Of a stretch of 64,000 nt of DNA, positions 16,231-23,849 are shown piece after piece. Position numbers and translations under genes: made by a program. Under the pieces are notes generated by a model that did no database searches, was not told the origin of the DNA, and saw only the letters and a program-made list of their open reading frames with translations. The stretch spans positions 58,922 to 122,921 of the forward strand of contig NZ_SMLB01000016.1 of assembly GCF_004349105.1 (NCBI RefSeq). The letters are read 5' to 3'. Every line of letters begins with the position of its first letter. Within the stretch, counting starts at the first letter, position 1. This DNA is from Jiangella aurantiaca (GTDB taxonomy: Bacteria > Actinomycetota > Actinomycetes > Jiangellales > Jiangellaceae).

Positions 16231-18310
16231 CGGCGACTTCTCGGCACAGCTCCAGAACCTCGGCGCCGTAGCGGTCGAGCTTCGTACGGCCGACCCCGGG
16301 GATGGCCGAAAGCTGGGTCTCGTTCACCGGCGTGGTCTCGGCGATGGCGATGAGCGTGGCGTCGGTGAACACGACGTAGGCCGGCACCTTCTGCTCCTGC
16401 GACCGCTCCAGCCGCCACGCGCGCAGCGTCTCGAACAGCGCGTCGTCCATCGACGACGGGCAGCTGCCGCACCGGCCGAGCTTGCGGTCGACGGCGTCGA
16501 CCAGCGGCGCGCCGCAGACCCGGCAGCGGGCCGGCGCCCCCGACCGGCGGCCCTTGCCGCCCGGCCCGCGCTCGGCCCGGTGGTCGCTGCGGGCGCCGCC
16601 GCCGGGACGGACGCCGTCGAGGAACCGGCTGGGCCGGCGGTTGCCGCGGCCGCCGGGCTGGCGGGCCAGCGACCACGACACCGACAGGTGCTCGCGGGCG
16701 CGGGTGATGCCGACGTAGAGGAGCCGGCGCTCCTCCTCGATCTGCGCGGGCGTCTCGGCGTAGCTCAGCGGCAGGGTGCCCTCGTGGCAGCCGACGACGA
16801 AGACGGCGTCCCACTCCAGGCCCTTGGCGGAGTGCAGCGACGCGAGCGTGACGCCGTCGGCGACCGGGGCGTGCTGGGCGGTGGCGCGCGCCTCGAGCTC
16901 GTCGACGACGTCTGCCAGCCCCGCGCCCGGCTTGGCCGCGACGACCTCCTCGGCCAGCGACACCAGCGCCGCCAGCGACTCCCAGCGCTCGCGGGCGGCA
17001 CCGCCACCGGCCGGCGGCGTGGGCGTCCAGCCGGCGGCGCTGAGGACGGCGGACGTGGCCGCGGCGGCGTCGGGGGCGTCGGGAGCGCCGTCGGCCGTGC
17101 GGACCGCGGCGCGCAGCAGCATGGCCGCCTGGCGCACCTCGCCGCGGTCGAAGAACCGCTCGGCGCCGCGGACGATGTAGGCGACGCCGGCGTCGGCCAG
17201 CGCCTGCTCGTAGGCCTCGGACTGCGCGTTGACCCGGAACAGCACGGCGATCTCGCGCTGCGGCGTGCCGTTGGCGACCAGCTTGGCGATCTGGTCGGCC
17301 ACCCACGCGGCCTCGGCGAGCTCGTCGGCGTGCTCGACGAAGACCGGCTTCGGGCCGGGCGGGCGCTGCGCCTCGAGGACGACGCCCTGGTGGGAGTCGC
17401 GAGCCGCGCGCAGCACGCCGTTGGCGACGCCGACGACCTCGGGCGTGGAGCGGTAGTCGCGGAACAGCCGCACGACGATGGCGCCGGGGAAGCGCTGCGG
17501 GAACCGGACGAGGTAGTCGGGCTGGGCGCCGGCGAAGGAGTAGATGGTCTGCGCGGGGTCGCCGACCACGCAGACATCGGTGCGCTCGCCCATCCAGAGG
17601 TCGAGCAGCTTCTGCTGGACCGGCGAGACGTCCTGGTACTCGTCGACCACGAAGTGGTGGTACTGCGACCGGACCGCCTCGGCGACACCCGGGTGCCCGG
17701 ACAGCAGCCCCACCGCGGCGAGCAGGATGTCCTCCATGTCGAGGACGTTGCGGTCGGTCTTGAGGTCCTCGTACGCGGCGTAGACGCGGGCGACGGAGTC
17801 GGGGTCGACGCCGCCGACCTCGCGATGCGCCGCCTCGGCCGCCGTGACGTACGCCTCGGGCAGGACGTTGCTGACCTTGGCCCACTCGATCTCGGACGCG
17901 AGGTCGCGCAGCACCGTGCGGTCGGTGGGGACCCGGCAGCGCGACGCGGCCGAGCCGACGATGGGCAGCTTGCTCTGGCTGATCTCGGGCAGGTCGGACC
18001 CGGTGATCTGCGGCCAGAAGTACCGGGCCTGGCGCAGCGCCGCGGAGTGGAACGTGCGGGCCTGGACCCCCTCGGCGCCGAGCGCGCGCAGCCGGCCGCG
18101 CATCTCGCCCGCCGCCCTGGTGGTGAACGTGACGGCGAGCGTGCGGCGCGGGTCGAAGGCGCCGGTGTGCACGCCGTGCGCGATGCGGTGGGTGATGGCG
18201 CGGGTCTTGCCGGTGCCGGCGCCGGCGATGACGCAGACCGGCCCGCTGAGCGCGGTGGCGACCGCTCGCTGCTCCGGATCGAGGCCGGCCAGGACGTCGG
18301 GTGCGCGCAT
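16217..18310 (-). CDS. uvrD2: ATP-dependent DNA helicase UvrD2
   Basis: A 697-residue superfamily 1A 3'-5' helicase. Walker A AGAGTGKT is at about residues 29-36 and Walker B is VVDEYQDVSPVQQ. Motif V/VI regions LHSAKGLEWD and YVGITRAREHL are intact. A four-Cys zinc module (CRVCGAPL then CGSC) and a C-terminal HRDC domain (LSAIPGVGRTKLDRYGAEVL) mark it as UvrD2 rather than UvrD1/PcrA. Start ATG 18310 chosen; frame upstream is not family-like. It lies divergent from mycoredoxin and upstream of whiB7, whose promoter overlaps its stop. Role: DNA repair. Confidence 0.94.
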   Translation of the reverse strand: MRAPDVLAGLDPEQRAVATALSGPVCVIAGAGTGKTRAITHRIAHGVHTGAFDPRRTLAVTFTTRAAGEMRGRLRALGAEGVQARTFHSAALRQARYFWPQITGSDLPEISQSKLPIVGSAASRCRVPTDRTVLRDLASEIEWAKVSNVLPEAYVTAAEAAHREVGGVDPDSVARVYAAYEDLKTDRNVLDMEDILLAAVGLLSGHPGVAEAVRSQYHHFVVDEYQDVSPVQQKLLDLWMGERTDVCVVGDPAQTIYSFAGAQPDYLVRFPQRFPGAIVVRLFRDYRSTPEVVGVANGVLRAARDSHQGVVLEAQRPPGPKPVFVEHADELAEAAWVADQIAKLVANGTPQREIAVLFRVNAQSEAYEQALADAGVAYIVRGAERFFDRGEVRQAAMLLRAAVRTADGAPDAPDAAAATSAVLSAAGWTPTPPAGGGAARERWESLAALVSLAEEVVAAKPGAGLADVVDELEARATAQHAPVADGVTLASLHSAKGLEWDAVFVVGCHEGTLPLSYAETPAQIEEERRLLYVGITRAREHLSVSWSLARQPGGRGNRRPSRFLDGVRPGGGARSDHRAERGPGGKGRRSGAPARCRVCGAPLVDAVDRKLGRCGSCPSSMDDALFETLRAWRLERSQEQKVPAYVVFTDATLIAIAETTPVNETQLSAIPGVGRTKLDRYGAEVLELCREVAEKSP

Positions 18311-18425
18311 CGCCCCATCCTCGCAGCCGGCACCGACAGGATGCGAGGCGCCACGGAACAATCCGGGCGGACGTTCGTGTTGGGATAGCTGTCACGGCAA
18401 ACAACGTCGAGAAGCGGGAGAGTCG

Positions 18426-18674
18426 ATGTCGCGGTTCACCATGTACAGCACTACCTGGTGCGGCTACTGCCGTCGGCTCAAGTCCGCACTGAACCGCGAG
18501 GGCATCACGTTCGACGAGATCGATATCGAGGCCGACCCGAAGTCCGCCCACCTCGTCATGAGCCTCAACGGCGGCAACGCCGTGGTGCCGACGCTGGTGT
18601 TCGCCGACGGCAGCTCGCTGACCAACCCGAGCCCGTCGCAGGTCAAGGAGAAGCTGACCGCTACCGCCGGCTGA
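18426..18674 (+). CDS. mrx1: Mycoredoxin (glutaredoxin-like)
   Basis: An 82-residue glutaredoxin-fold protein with active-site TWCGYC at residues 11-15 and cis-proline region VVPTLVF. It matches mycoredoxin-1 (Rv3198A position beside uvrD2), which reduces mycothiol mixed disulfides using mycothiol. Ribosome site GGGAG lies before the ATG. Its last 14 nt overlap the end of the convergent nudC gene. Confidence 0.92.
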   Translation: MSRFTMYSTTWCGYCRRLKSALNREGITFDEIDIEADPKSAHLVMSLNGGNAVVPTLVFADGSSLTNPSPSQVKEKLTATAG

Positions 18675-19557
18675 CGTCGATTGGCAGCGGCCCGCCGTAC
18701 CAGCCCTCGATCAGCTTCCGGGCGATCGAGATTCCGCTCGGCGGGAGCACGTCGCCGCGCCCCATCGCCGCCGCCAGCTCGTCACGGCTGAACCAGCGCG
18801 CCTCGGCGATCTCGTCGCCGTCAGGCACCGGATCGTCGCCGGCCGCCGTCGCGTAGAAGCCGAGCATCAGGCTGGACGGGAACGGCCACGGCTGCGCGCC
18901 CGCATAACGGCACGACGTCACCCGCACGCCGACCTCCTCGTACAGCTCGCGGACCACGGCGTGCTCCGGCGTCTCCCCCGGCTCGACGAAGCCGGCCAGC
19001 GTCGAGAACCGGCGCCCCGGCCAGGCCGCCGACCTGCCCAGCAGGCAGCGCTCCCGCTCGTCGACCACCAGGACGATGACGGCGGGGTCGGTGCGCGGGA
19101 AGTGCTGCGACCCGTCCACCTCGCACACCCGCATGTGCCCGCCCGACTCCGGCCGGGTGCGGCCGCCACAGCGCGGGCAGAACCGGTGGTTGGCGTGCCA
19201 GTTGGCCAGCGCGATCGCGTGCACGGCCAGGCCGGCGTCGCGGTCGCCCAGCACTGCGCCCACCTCGCGCAGCGTCGCGCCGCCGTCCGGCTTCCCCTCG
19301 AGGCGGACGGCGACGAAGGCGACGCCGTCGTCGAGGCCGAGCAGGAAACGGTCGCCGTCCGGAGCGTCGGTCGGCGCGACGAACCGTAGCGCGTCGCCGT
19401 CGACCGGCACCATGCCGTCGCCGACCAGGAGCACCCGCGTGGCGCCGTCGGCCCACAGGGAGTCCACCCAGGCGGCGTCGGCGCGGCGGTCGGCGGCGCG
19501 GTCGACGGTGGAGCGCGACAGAGCGAGGGGTCCGGGCAAGACGTAGGCCTCGTGCAC
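18661..19557 (-). CDS. nudC: NADH pyrophosphatase NudC
   Basis: A 298-residue NAD(H) diphosphatase; the family also removes NAD caps from RNA. The zinc segment FCPRCGGRTRPESGGHMRVC shows three cysteines; the fourth ligand of the E. coli enzyme is not obvious, as in other actinobacterial members. The Nudix box is GFVEPGETPEHAVVRELYEE and the NAD-specific motif AQPWPFPSSLM is present. GTG start at 19557 chosen. Divergent from deoD by 35 bp and convergent with mycoredoxin. Confidence 0.93.
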   Translation of the reverse strand: MHEAYVLPGPLALSRSTVDRAADRRADAAWVDSLWADGATRVLLVGDGMVPVDGDALRFVAPTDAPDGDRFLLGLDDGVAFVAVRLEGKPDGGATLREVGAVLGDRDAGLAVHAIALANWHANHRFCPRCGGRTRPESGGHMRVCEVDGSQHFPRTDPAVIVLVVDERERCLLGRSAAWPGRRFSTLAGFVEPGETPEHAVVRELYEEVGVRVTSCRYAGAQPWPFPSSLMLGFYATAAGDDPVPDGDEIAEARWFSRDELAAAMGRGDVLPPSGISIARKLIEGWYGGPLPIDVSRR

Positions 19558-19592
19558 GACCCACGACCCTACGCCGGATACCGTTTGCACTC

Positions 19593-20297
19593 GTGAGCAC
19601 CCACATTGCCGCCGCGTCCGGCGAGATCGCCGAGACCGTCCTGCTGCCGGGCGACCCACTGCGCGCCGAGTGGATCGCCAAGACGTACCTCGACGACGTC
19701 ACCTGCTACTCGCAGGTGCGCAACATGCTCGGCTTCACCGGCACGTACCGGGGCGAGCGCATCTCGGTGCAGGGCACCGGCATGGGCCAGCCGTCCATCT
19801 CCATCTACGTGCACGAGCTGCTCGCCGAGTACGGCGCGAAGACGCTGGTCCGGGTCGGGTCGTGCGGCGGGCTGCTGGCCGACGTCGCCATCCGCGACCT
19901 CGTCGTCGGGATCTCCGCGGCCACCGACTCGTCCATGAACGCACTGCGCTTCGAGGGCTTCCACTACGCCCCGACGGCGGACTTCTCGCTGGTCCGGGCC
20001 TACGTCGAGAAGGCCGAGGCGGCCGGAGCCCGGTACCACGTCGGGCAGATCTTCAGCACCGACGTCTTCTACCACGACCGCCCCGAGCTGCGGGATCGCC
20101 TGACGCAGTACGGCGTCCTGGCCGTCGAGATGGAGGCGGCCGCCCTCTACACGCTGGCGGCGAAGTTCGACGCGCGGGCCATGGCGGTCTGCACCGTGAG
20201 CGACAACCTCGTCACCGGCGAGGAGACGTCGGCCGACGAGCGCGAGCGGACGTTCGCGGAGATGGTCGAGCTGGCGCTGGACGCCGTCTCGGCGTGA
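19593..20297 (+). CDS. deoD: Purine nucleoside phosphorylase, DeoD type
   Basis: A 234-residue hexameric-type purine nucleoside phosphorylase that cleaves purine (deoxy)nucleosides with phosphate. Visible are the phosphate-site GDPLRAEWIAKTYL, RVGSCGG, the ribose-binding VEMEAAALY and the catalytic Asp in TVSDNLVTGEE. GTG start at 19593 has no Shine-Dalgarno sequence; TACCGT at 19579-19584 lies 8 nt before it, fitting a leaderless promoter. The last 4 nt overlap the start of the phosphodiesterase-like gene. Not part of the mycobacterial order here. Confidence 0.94.
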   Translation: MSTHIAAASGEIAETVLLPGDPLRAEWIAKTYLDDVTCYSQVRNMLGFTGTYRGERISVQGTGMGQPSISIYVHELLAEYGAKTLVRVGSCGGLLADVAIRDLVVGISAATDSSMNALRFEGFHYAPTADFSLVRAYVEKAEAAGARYHVGQIFSTDVFYHDRPELRDRLTQYGVLAVEMEAAALYTLAAKFDARAMAVCTVSDNLVTGEETSADERERTFAEMVELALDAVSA

Positions 20298-21286
20298 GCC
20301 GGCGCCGACGGGCGTGGCTCGCCTGGTCGACGGTGGCCGCCGCGCTGGTGGCGGTGGTCGTCGTGTGGCCACAGGCGCTCGGGCTGTCCGGTGTCTACGG
20401 CCCGGCCCAGGTGGTGGCGCTGCGCGGCGTGGCGACGGTGGCCGGCGCCGGGGCGGCGGTGCTGGTCGCGGTGCTGGCCCTGGCGATCCGCCGGGCGCGC
20501 TGGCCGCTGGCCGCCGTGGCCGGGGTGATCGCGTCGGCGACGGTGCTCTCCGCCGGCGTGCTGCTGTCGCGCGGGCTGTCGTCCGACCCCGTCCCGGTGG
20601 CGGACGCGCCCGGCGAGGTGCGGGTGCTGGTGTTCAACACGCTCTACGACGGCGCCGGGCCGGAGGTGGTCGCGGACCTGGTGACGACGTCCGGCGCCGA
20701 CGTCGTCGTGCTGCCGGAGACCTCCGCCGCGACGACGGAGCGGGCCGCCGCGCTGGCCGGCGGCGACTTCCAGGTCTTCCACCACCAGGTCGACGTCGGC
20801 ATCACCTCCGCGACGGGGCTGCTGGTGGCGTCGTCGCTGGGGACGTACGGCGAGCCGCAGCCGGACCCGTCCGGCGGGCTCGGTTCGTTCACCGTCCGGT
20901 CGGCGGCGGGGTCGGACGGCCCGCCGATCACCGCGGTGCACGCGTGGCCGCCCACTGCCGACGCGATGGCCCGCTGGCGCTCCGATACCGCCTGGGCGGT
21001 GGGGCGGTGCCAGGGCGTCGAGGGCGCGATCGTCGCCGGCGACTTCAACGCGACGCTGGACCATCCGGCGCTGCGGTCGCCGGCGTCGTGCGCTGACGCC
21101 GCCGCGGAACGCGACGCGGCCGCCGTCGGCACCTGGCCGGCCGGCTGGCCGTCGTGGGCCGGCGCGCCGATCGATCACGTTCTGGCCGACGCCCGCGCCT
21201 GGGACGTCGTGGCCTTCAGCGTGCTCGACCCGGCCGGCGGCAGCGACCACCGGCCGGTGCTGGCGGTGCTGCGTCCGGCCGGATAG
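20294..21286 (+). CDS. Membrane-anchored endonuclease/exonuclease/phosphatase (EEP) family protein
   Basis: A 330-residue protein with three N-terminal membrane helices (about residues 8-28, 35-58, 66-88), then an extracytoplasmic EEP (DNase I/phosphodiesterase) domain. EEP motifs are present: FNTLYD, a glutamate in VLPETS, GDFNATLDHP, IDHVLA and SDHRPV. Substrate is unknown; secreted or membrane EEP proteins cut nucleic acids or phospholipid headgroups. GTG start overlaps the deoD stop (GTGA), implying coupling; joint salvage of nucleic-acid fragments is a speculative link. Confidence 0.88.
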   Translation: MSRRRRAWLAWSTVAAALVAVVVVWPQALGLSGVYGPAQVVALRGVATVAGAGAAVLVAVLALAIRRARWPLAAVAGVIASATVLSAGVLLSRGLSSDPVPVADAPGEVRVLVFNTLYDGAGPEVVADLVTTSGADVVVLPETSAATTERAAALAGGDFQVFHHQVDVGITSATGLLVASSLGTYGEPQPDPSGGLGSFTVRSAAGSDGPPITAVHAWPPTADAMARWRSDTAWAVGRCQGVEGAIVAGDFNATLDHPALRSPASCADAAAERDAAAVGTWPAGWPSWAGAPIDHVLADARAWDVVAFSVLDPAGGSDHRPVLAVLRPAG

Positions 21287-21333
21287 TGGATTTTCGGTCG
21301 CTTCTTCGAACACACGTGCGATAGAGTCCGGTC

Positions 21334-21867
21334 ATGATTCGCCCCGGAGATCATCCCAGCGCGGCCTGGGCCGGCCTCGGTCCCGGCACGGTGCTCAACG
21401 CCGTGCTCGAGACGTTCGAGCCGCCCGCGCTGTCCCGCCGCGACCTCCCCCGCGTCACGGCCGCCTGCCAACGCCAGGGTGCCCACCTCGACGCCATGCA
21501 GGCCCGCTTCATCGCCGAGCTGGCCGGCCGCACCGACCCGCCCGGCGGCCCGGCGACCGCGGGCACCATCGCCGAGACGCTGCACCTCGAGCTCGACGCC
21601 GCCACCGAGCTGGTCTCGCTGGCGGTCGACCTCGTGACGGGCCTGCCGGCCACGCTCACCGCCCTCGACGAGGGCCGCATCACGCTGCCCAAGGCGCGGC
21701 TCATCGCCCAGCGCACCCGCCGGCTCGGCCCGGCCACCCGCGCCGCAGTCGAGGCGGTCGCGCTGGCCCGGGCGCCGGAGCTCACCGAGACCCAGTTGCG
21801 CCGCTGGCTCGACGACGCCATGACGCCCGGCAACGGCGAGAACGGCGCCGACCGCGCCTCGTCCTGA
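21334..21867 (+). pseudogene. Truncated DUF222 (13E12 repeat family) gene
   Basis: A 177-codon frame matching the N-terminal half of DUF222/13E12-repeat proteins (PPALSRRDLPRVTAACQRQG, TETQLRRWLDDA). Family members normally continue for hundreds of residues to a C-terminal HNH nuclease domain. Here the frame stops at 21865 and no HNH motif occurs in the next 700 bp. A 474-bp inverted-repeat structure begins 108 bp later. TAGAGT at 21322-21327 lies 6 nt before the ATG. Probably a rearranged remnant of a repetitive family; a short functional protein cannot be excluded. Confidence 0.65.
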
Positions 21868-21975
21868 CCAATCGGCCGGCGCAGAAATAGGGCGGTTCGG
21901 CCCGATCCGTGGGCCAGGGTTCGACTCGGTGAACTCGGTCGGCTCGACTGGTCGTTCGCCGGGGTCGTACCGTCG

Positions 21976-22105
21976 CCGTCCCCCTGCTGCCCATTCTCTT
22001 GGCCGCGAAACCGCGCCTCAAGCGGACTATTGGCGCTTCGCGCGGCGATGACCGCTTGACCCGCGGCTCCGCGGCCTAAGAACGGGCACCTATCAGGGGA
22101 CGGGG
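21976..22105 (+). repeat. Palindromic element, copy 1
   Basis: An imperfect palindrome of about 130 bp. The left arm (21976-22007) starts CCGTCCCCCTG and the right arm (22070-22105) ends CAGGGGACGGGG; the arms are imperfect inverted complements around a 62-bp core. The left 32 nt are an exact reverse complement of 22418-22449 in copy 2, and the right arm resembles the reverse complement of 22381-22415. Confidence 0.75.
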
Positions 22106-22209
22106 CGCGTCTGGGCACAGCTCAAGGTCGCTTGGCGTGGTCCGGTGCGCCGTTGGCGCCTGTGGACTGCGATGATCATCAAGGATCGCGTACATCACCA
22201 GGATCACCC

Positions 22210-22243
22210 GAGCCTCAACACGATTACAGGCGTGGTGAGGCTC
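22210..22243. repeat. Hairpin inside the repeat region
   Basis: Inverted repeat with 13-nt arms (22210-22222 and 22231-22243, one mismatch) around the loop ATTACAGG, near the centre of the larger inverted-repeat structure. No T-run follows on either strand, so a simple terminator is unlikely. Confidence 0.6.
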
Positions 22244-22380
22244 CAGAAAACCTCATGATGGCCCCCGAAACGCCGGCAAATCTCACCATGTGGACACCGC
22301 GGCCCCGCGACCTGGATACCCCGCCACCGTCCTATCGAAGACCGCCAACGCCCACCCGGACCGGGCCGTCGCCACACCCC

Positions 22381-22449
22381 CCGTCCCCCTGATAGCTGCC
22401 CGTTCTTCGACCGCGTGCGCGGCCAAGAGAATGGGCAGCAGGGGGACGG
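22381..22449 (-). repeat. Palindromic element, copy 2 (inverted, shorter core)
   Basis: A 69-bp palindrome in opposite orientation to copy 1. It has the same two arm types but only 2-3 nt of core instead of 62. Its right arm (22418-22449) is a perfect 32-bp inverted match to the left arm of copy 1. Copies 1 and 2 together make a 474-bp inverted structure around 275 bp of unique sequence. Confidence 0.75.
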
Positions 22450-22541
22450 CCAACGGCACACCCCCGGCCAACGCGGCAAACCCCGGCGAACCGACAGCAG
22501 GTGGACCCCACTCACCTCGATCATTTCGGGGAGGGCGGGCG

Positions 22542-23471
22542 TCAGGAGGCCGCGCGCAGCGCCTCGGTCGTGACGGCGGTCAGCGCCAGCGCGGCGACGT
22601 CGGCCCGGTCGAACCAGCGGGCGCCGACGGTCGAGCCGCCGACGTCGGCCAGCACCACCTCGGCGGGCTCGTCGACCACGACGTCGTAGTAGGGCCGCAC
22701 GCCGTGCCAATCGATGGCGAAGCCCTCGGGGCCGACCTGCTCGGGATCGCGGTGGCTGGCGACGCCGAGCAGCCTGCGGATGCGGCCGGCCTGGCCGGTC
22801 TCCTCGTGCAGCTCGCGCAGCAGCGCCTGGGCCGGCTGCTCGCCGAAGTCGGTGCCGCCGCCGGGCAGATGCCAGCAGCCGGCGTCGGGGTAGCCGTCGG
22901 CGACCTGGGTGAGCAGGATCCGCCCCCGCGGGTCGCGGACCAGGCCGTACGCGGCGAACCGCTGCACCGTGTGCCGGCCGTCGGGCGCCTGCTGGATGTG
23001 GAAGCCGGGCAGCTCCGGCATCTGCTCGGGCGGCAGGTCGACCGTCGACAGCGGCAGCTTGAGGACCTGCGCGACGAACGGGCGCAGCTGCAGGGTAGCG
23101 GCCTCGTCGAGGCTGACCCAGCGGACGTCGTCGACCATCGGCGACAGCGGCTCCGCCTCGCCGCTGATCACCTCGGCCTCGAACAGGATGCGGTCGGTGT
23201 GCAGGGTGACCTCGCGGTGCGGCCGCGCCCGCGTGTCGGCGAGCACGTCGATGGGTGTGACGGCGCGCAGCAGCAGGCCGGACTCCGCGGCCGCCTCGCG
23301 GACGACGGCGTCGCGCGGGTGCTCGCCGTGCAGCACGCTGCCGCCCGGCAGCGTCCACACGCCTGGCGTTCCGGACCGCACCGACTCCCGGATCAGCAGC
23401 ACGCGCTTCGACACGTCGAGGCAGACGGCGTACGCGGCGATGCGGCGCAGCGGTTTCAGCGCGGGGGTCAC
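22542..23471 (-). CDS. Protein with two tandem Nudix domains
   Basis: A 309-residue protein of two consecutive Nudix folds. The C-terminal box (GGGTDFGEQPAQALLRELHE then ETGQ, about residues 200-223) is canonical and should be active on a nucleotide-type substrate. The N-terminal box (GGSVLHGEHPRDAVVREAAA then ESGL, about residues 43-66) has Ala62 where the first Glu of the metal-binding EE pair is expected, so this domain may be inactive or structural. No operon partner; it lies between the repeat region and adnB. Confidence 0.85.
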   Translation of the reverse strand: MTPALKPLRRIAAYAVCLDVSKRVLLIRESVRSGTPGVWTLPGGSVLHGEHPRDAVVREAAAESGLLLRAVTPIDVLADTRARPHREVTLHTDRILFEAEVISGEAEPLSPMVDDVRWVSLDEAATLQLRPFVAQVLKLPLSTVDLPPEQMPELPGFHIQQAPDGRHTVQRFAAYGLVRDPRGRILLTQVADGYPDAGCWHLPGGGTDFGEQPAQALLRELHEETGQAGRIRRLLGVASHRDPEQVGPEGFAIDWHGVRPYYDVVVDEPAEVVLADVGGSTVGARWFDRADVAALALTAVTTEALRAAS

Positions 23472-23849
23472 GAGACAGGAGTCTCACCCGGCGAGCCATG
23501 CCGATCAAGGGCTGTCTCCGAGACCGAGACAATGAGTCATTTCTACTGCCAAACGCCCCACGAACAGGTATGATGCGCACTTCGGCGTGGACTGGGCGGC
23601 CTGGCTCCCGCGGCGCCGGCCACGTGCTCCGTCACAGAACCGCACCGATCGTCACAGATCGCGACGTGACCTGGAGGACCACCCCAGCATTCACCACAGT
23701 GGTGGACATAGGTCCCATGGCCGCGTCTCTCTCGCGCCGCGGCCGGGACGTGCCTCCCGCAGGAGCTCCACGGGGACGGAGCGGCGGGAGCGCGATGGTT
23801 GCCGGACCGGCGCCGAGCAGGGCAGCGCGGTCCGGCGACCATCGTGGGC
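23472..23849. other. 378-bp intergenic region between adnB and the Nudix gene
   Basis: No gene seen. The right end holds the adnB terminator hairpin; the left part must hold the promoter of the minus-strand Nudix gene, but no clear -10/-35 pair stands out. The central part is relatively AT-rich for this DNA. Confidence 0.5.
23794..23843 (-). terminator. Terminator hairpin after adnB
   Basis: Inverted repeat with 16-nt arms (23794-23809 and 23828-23843, one mismatch) and an 18-nt loop, just 6 bp downstream of the adnB stop. No U-tract follows, as is frequent in actinobacteria. Confidence 0.65.

Larger units (their letters stand above)
21868..22541. other. Repeat-rich intergenic region
   Basis: No convincing gene. 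The stretch holds two copies of a palindromic element in opposite orientation and a central hairpin, listed separately. The few frames present are short and do not follow the codon bias of the neighbours. Confidence 0.7.
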
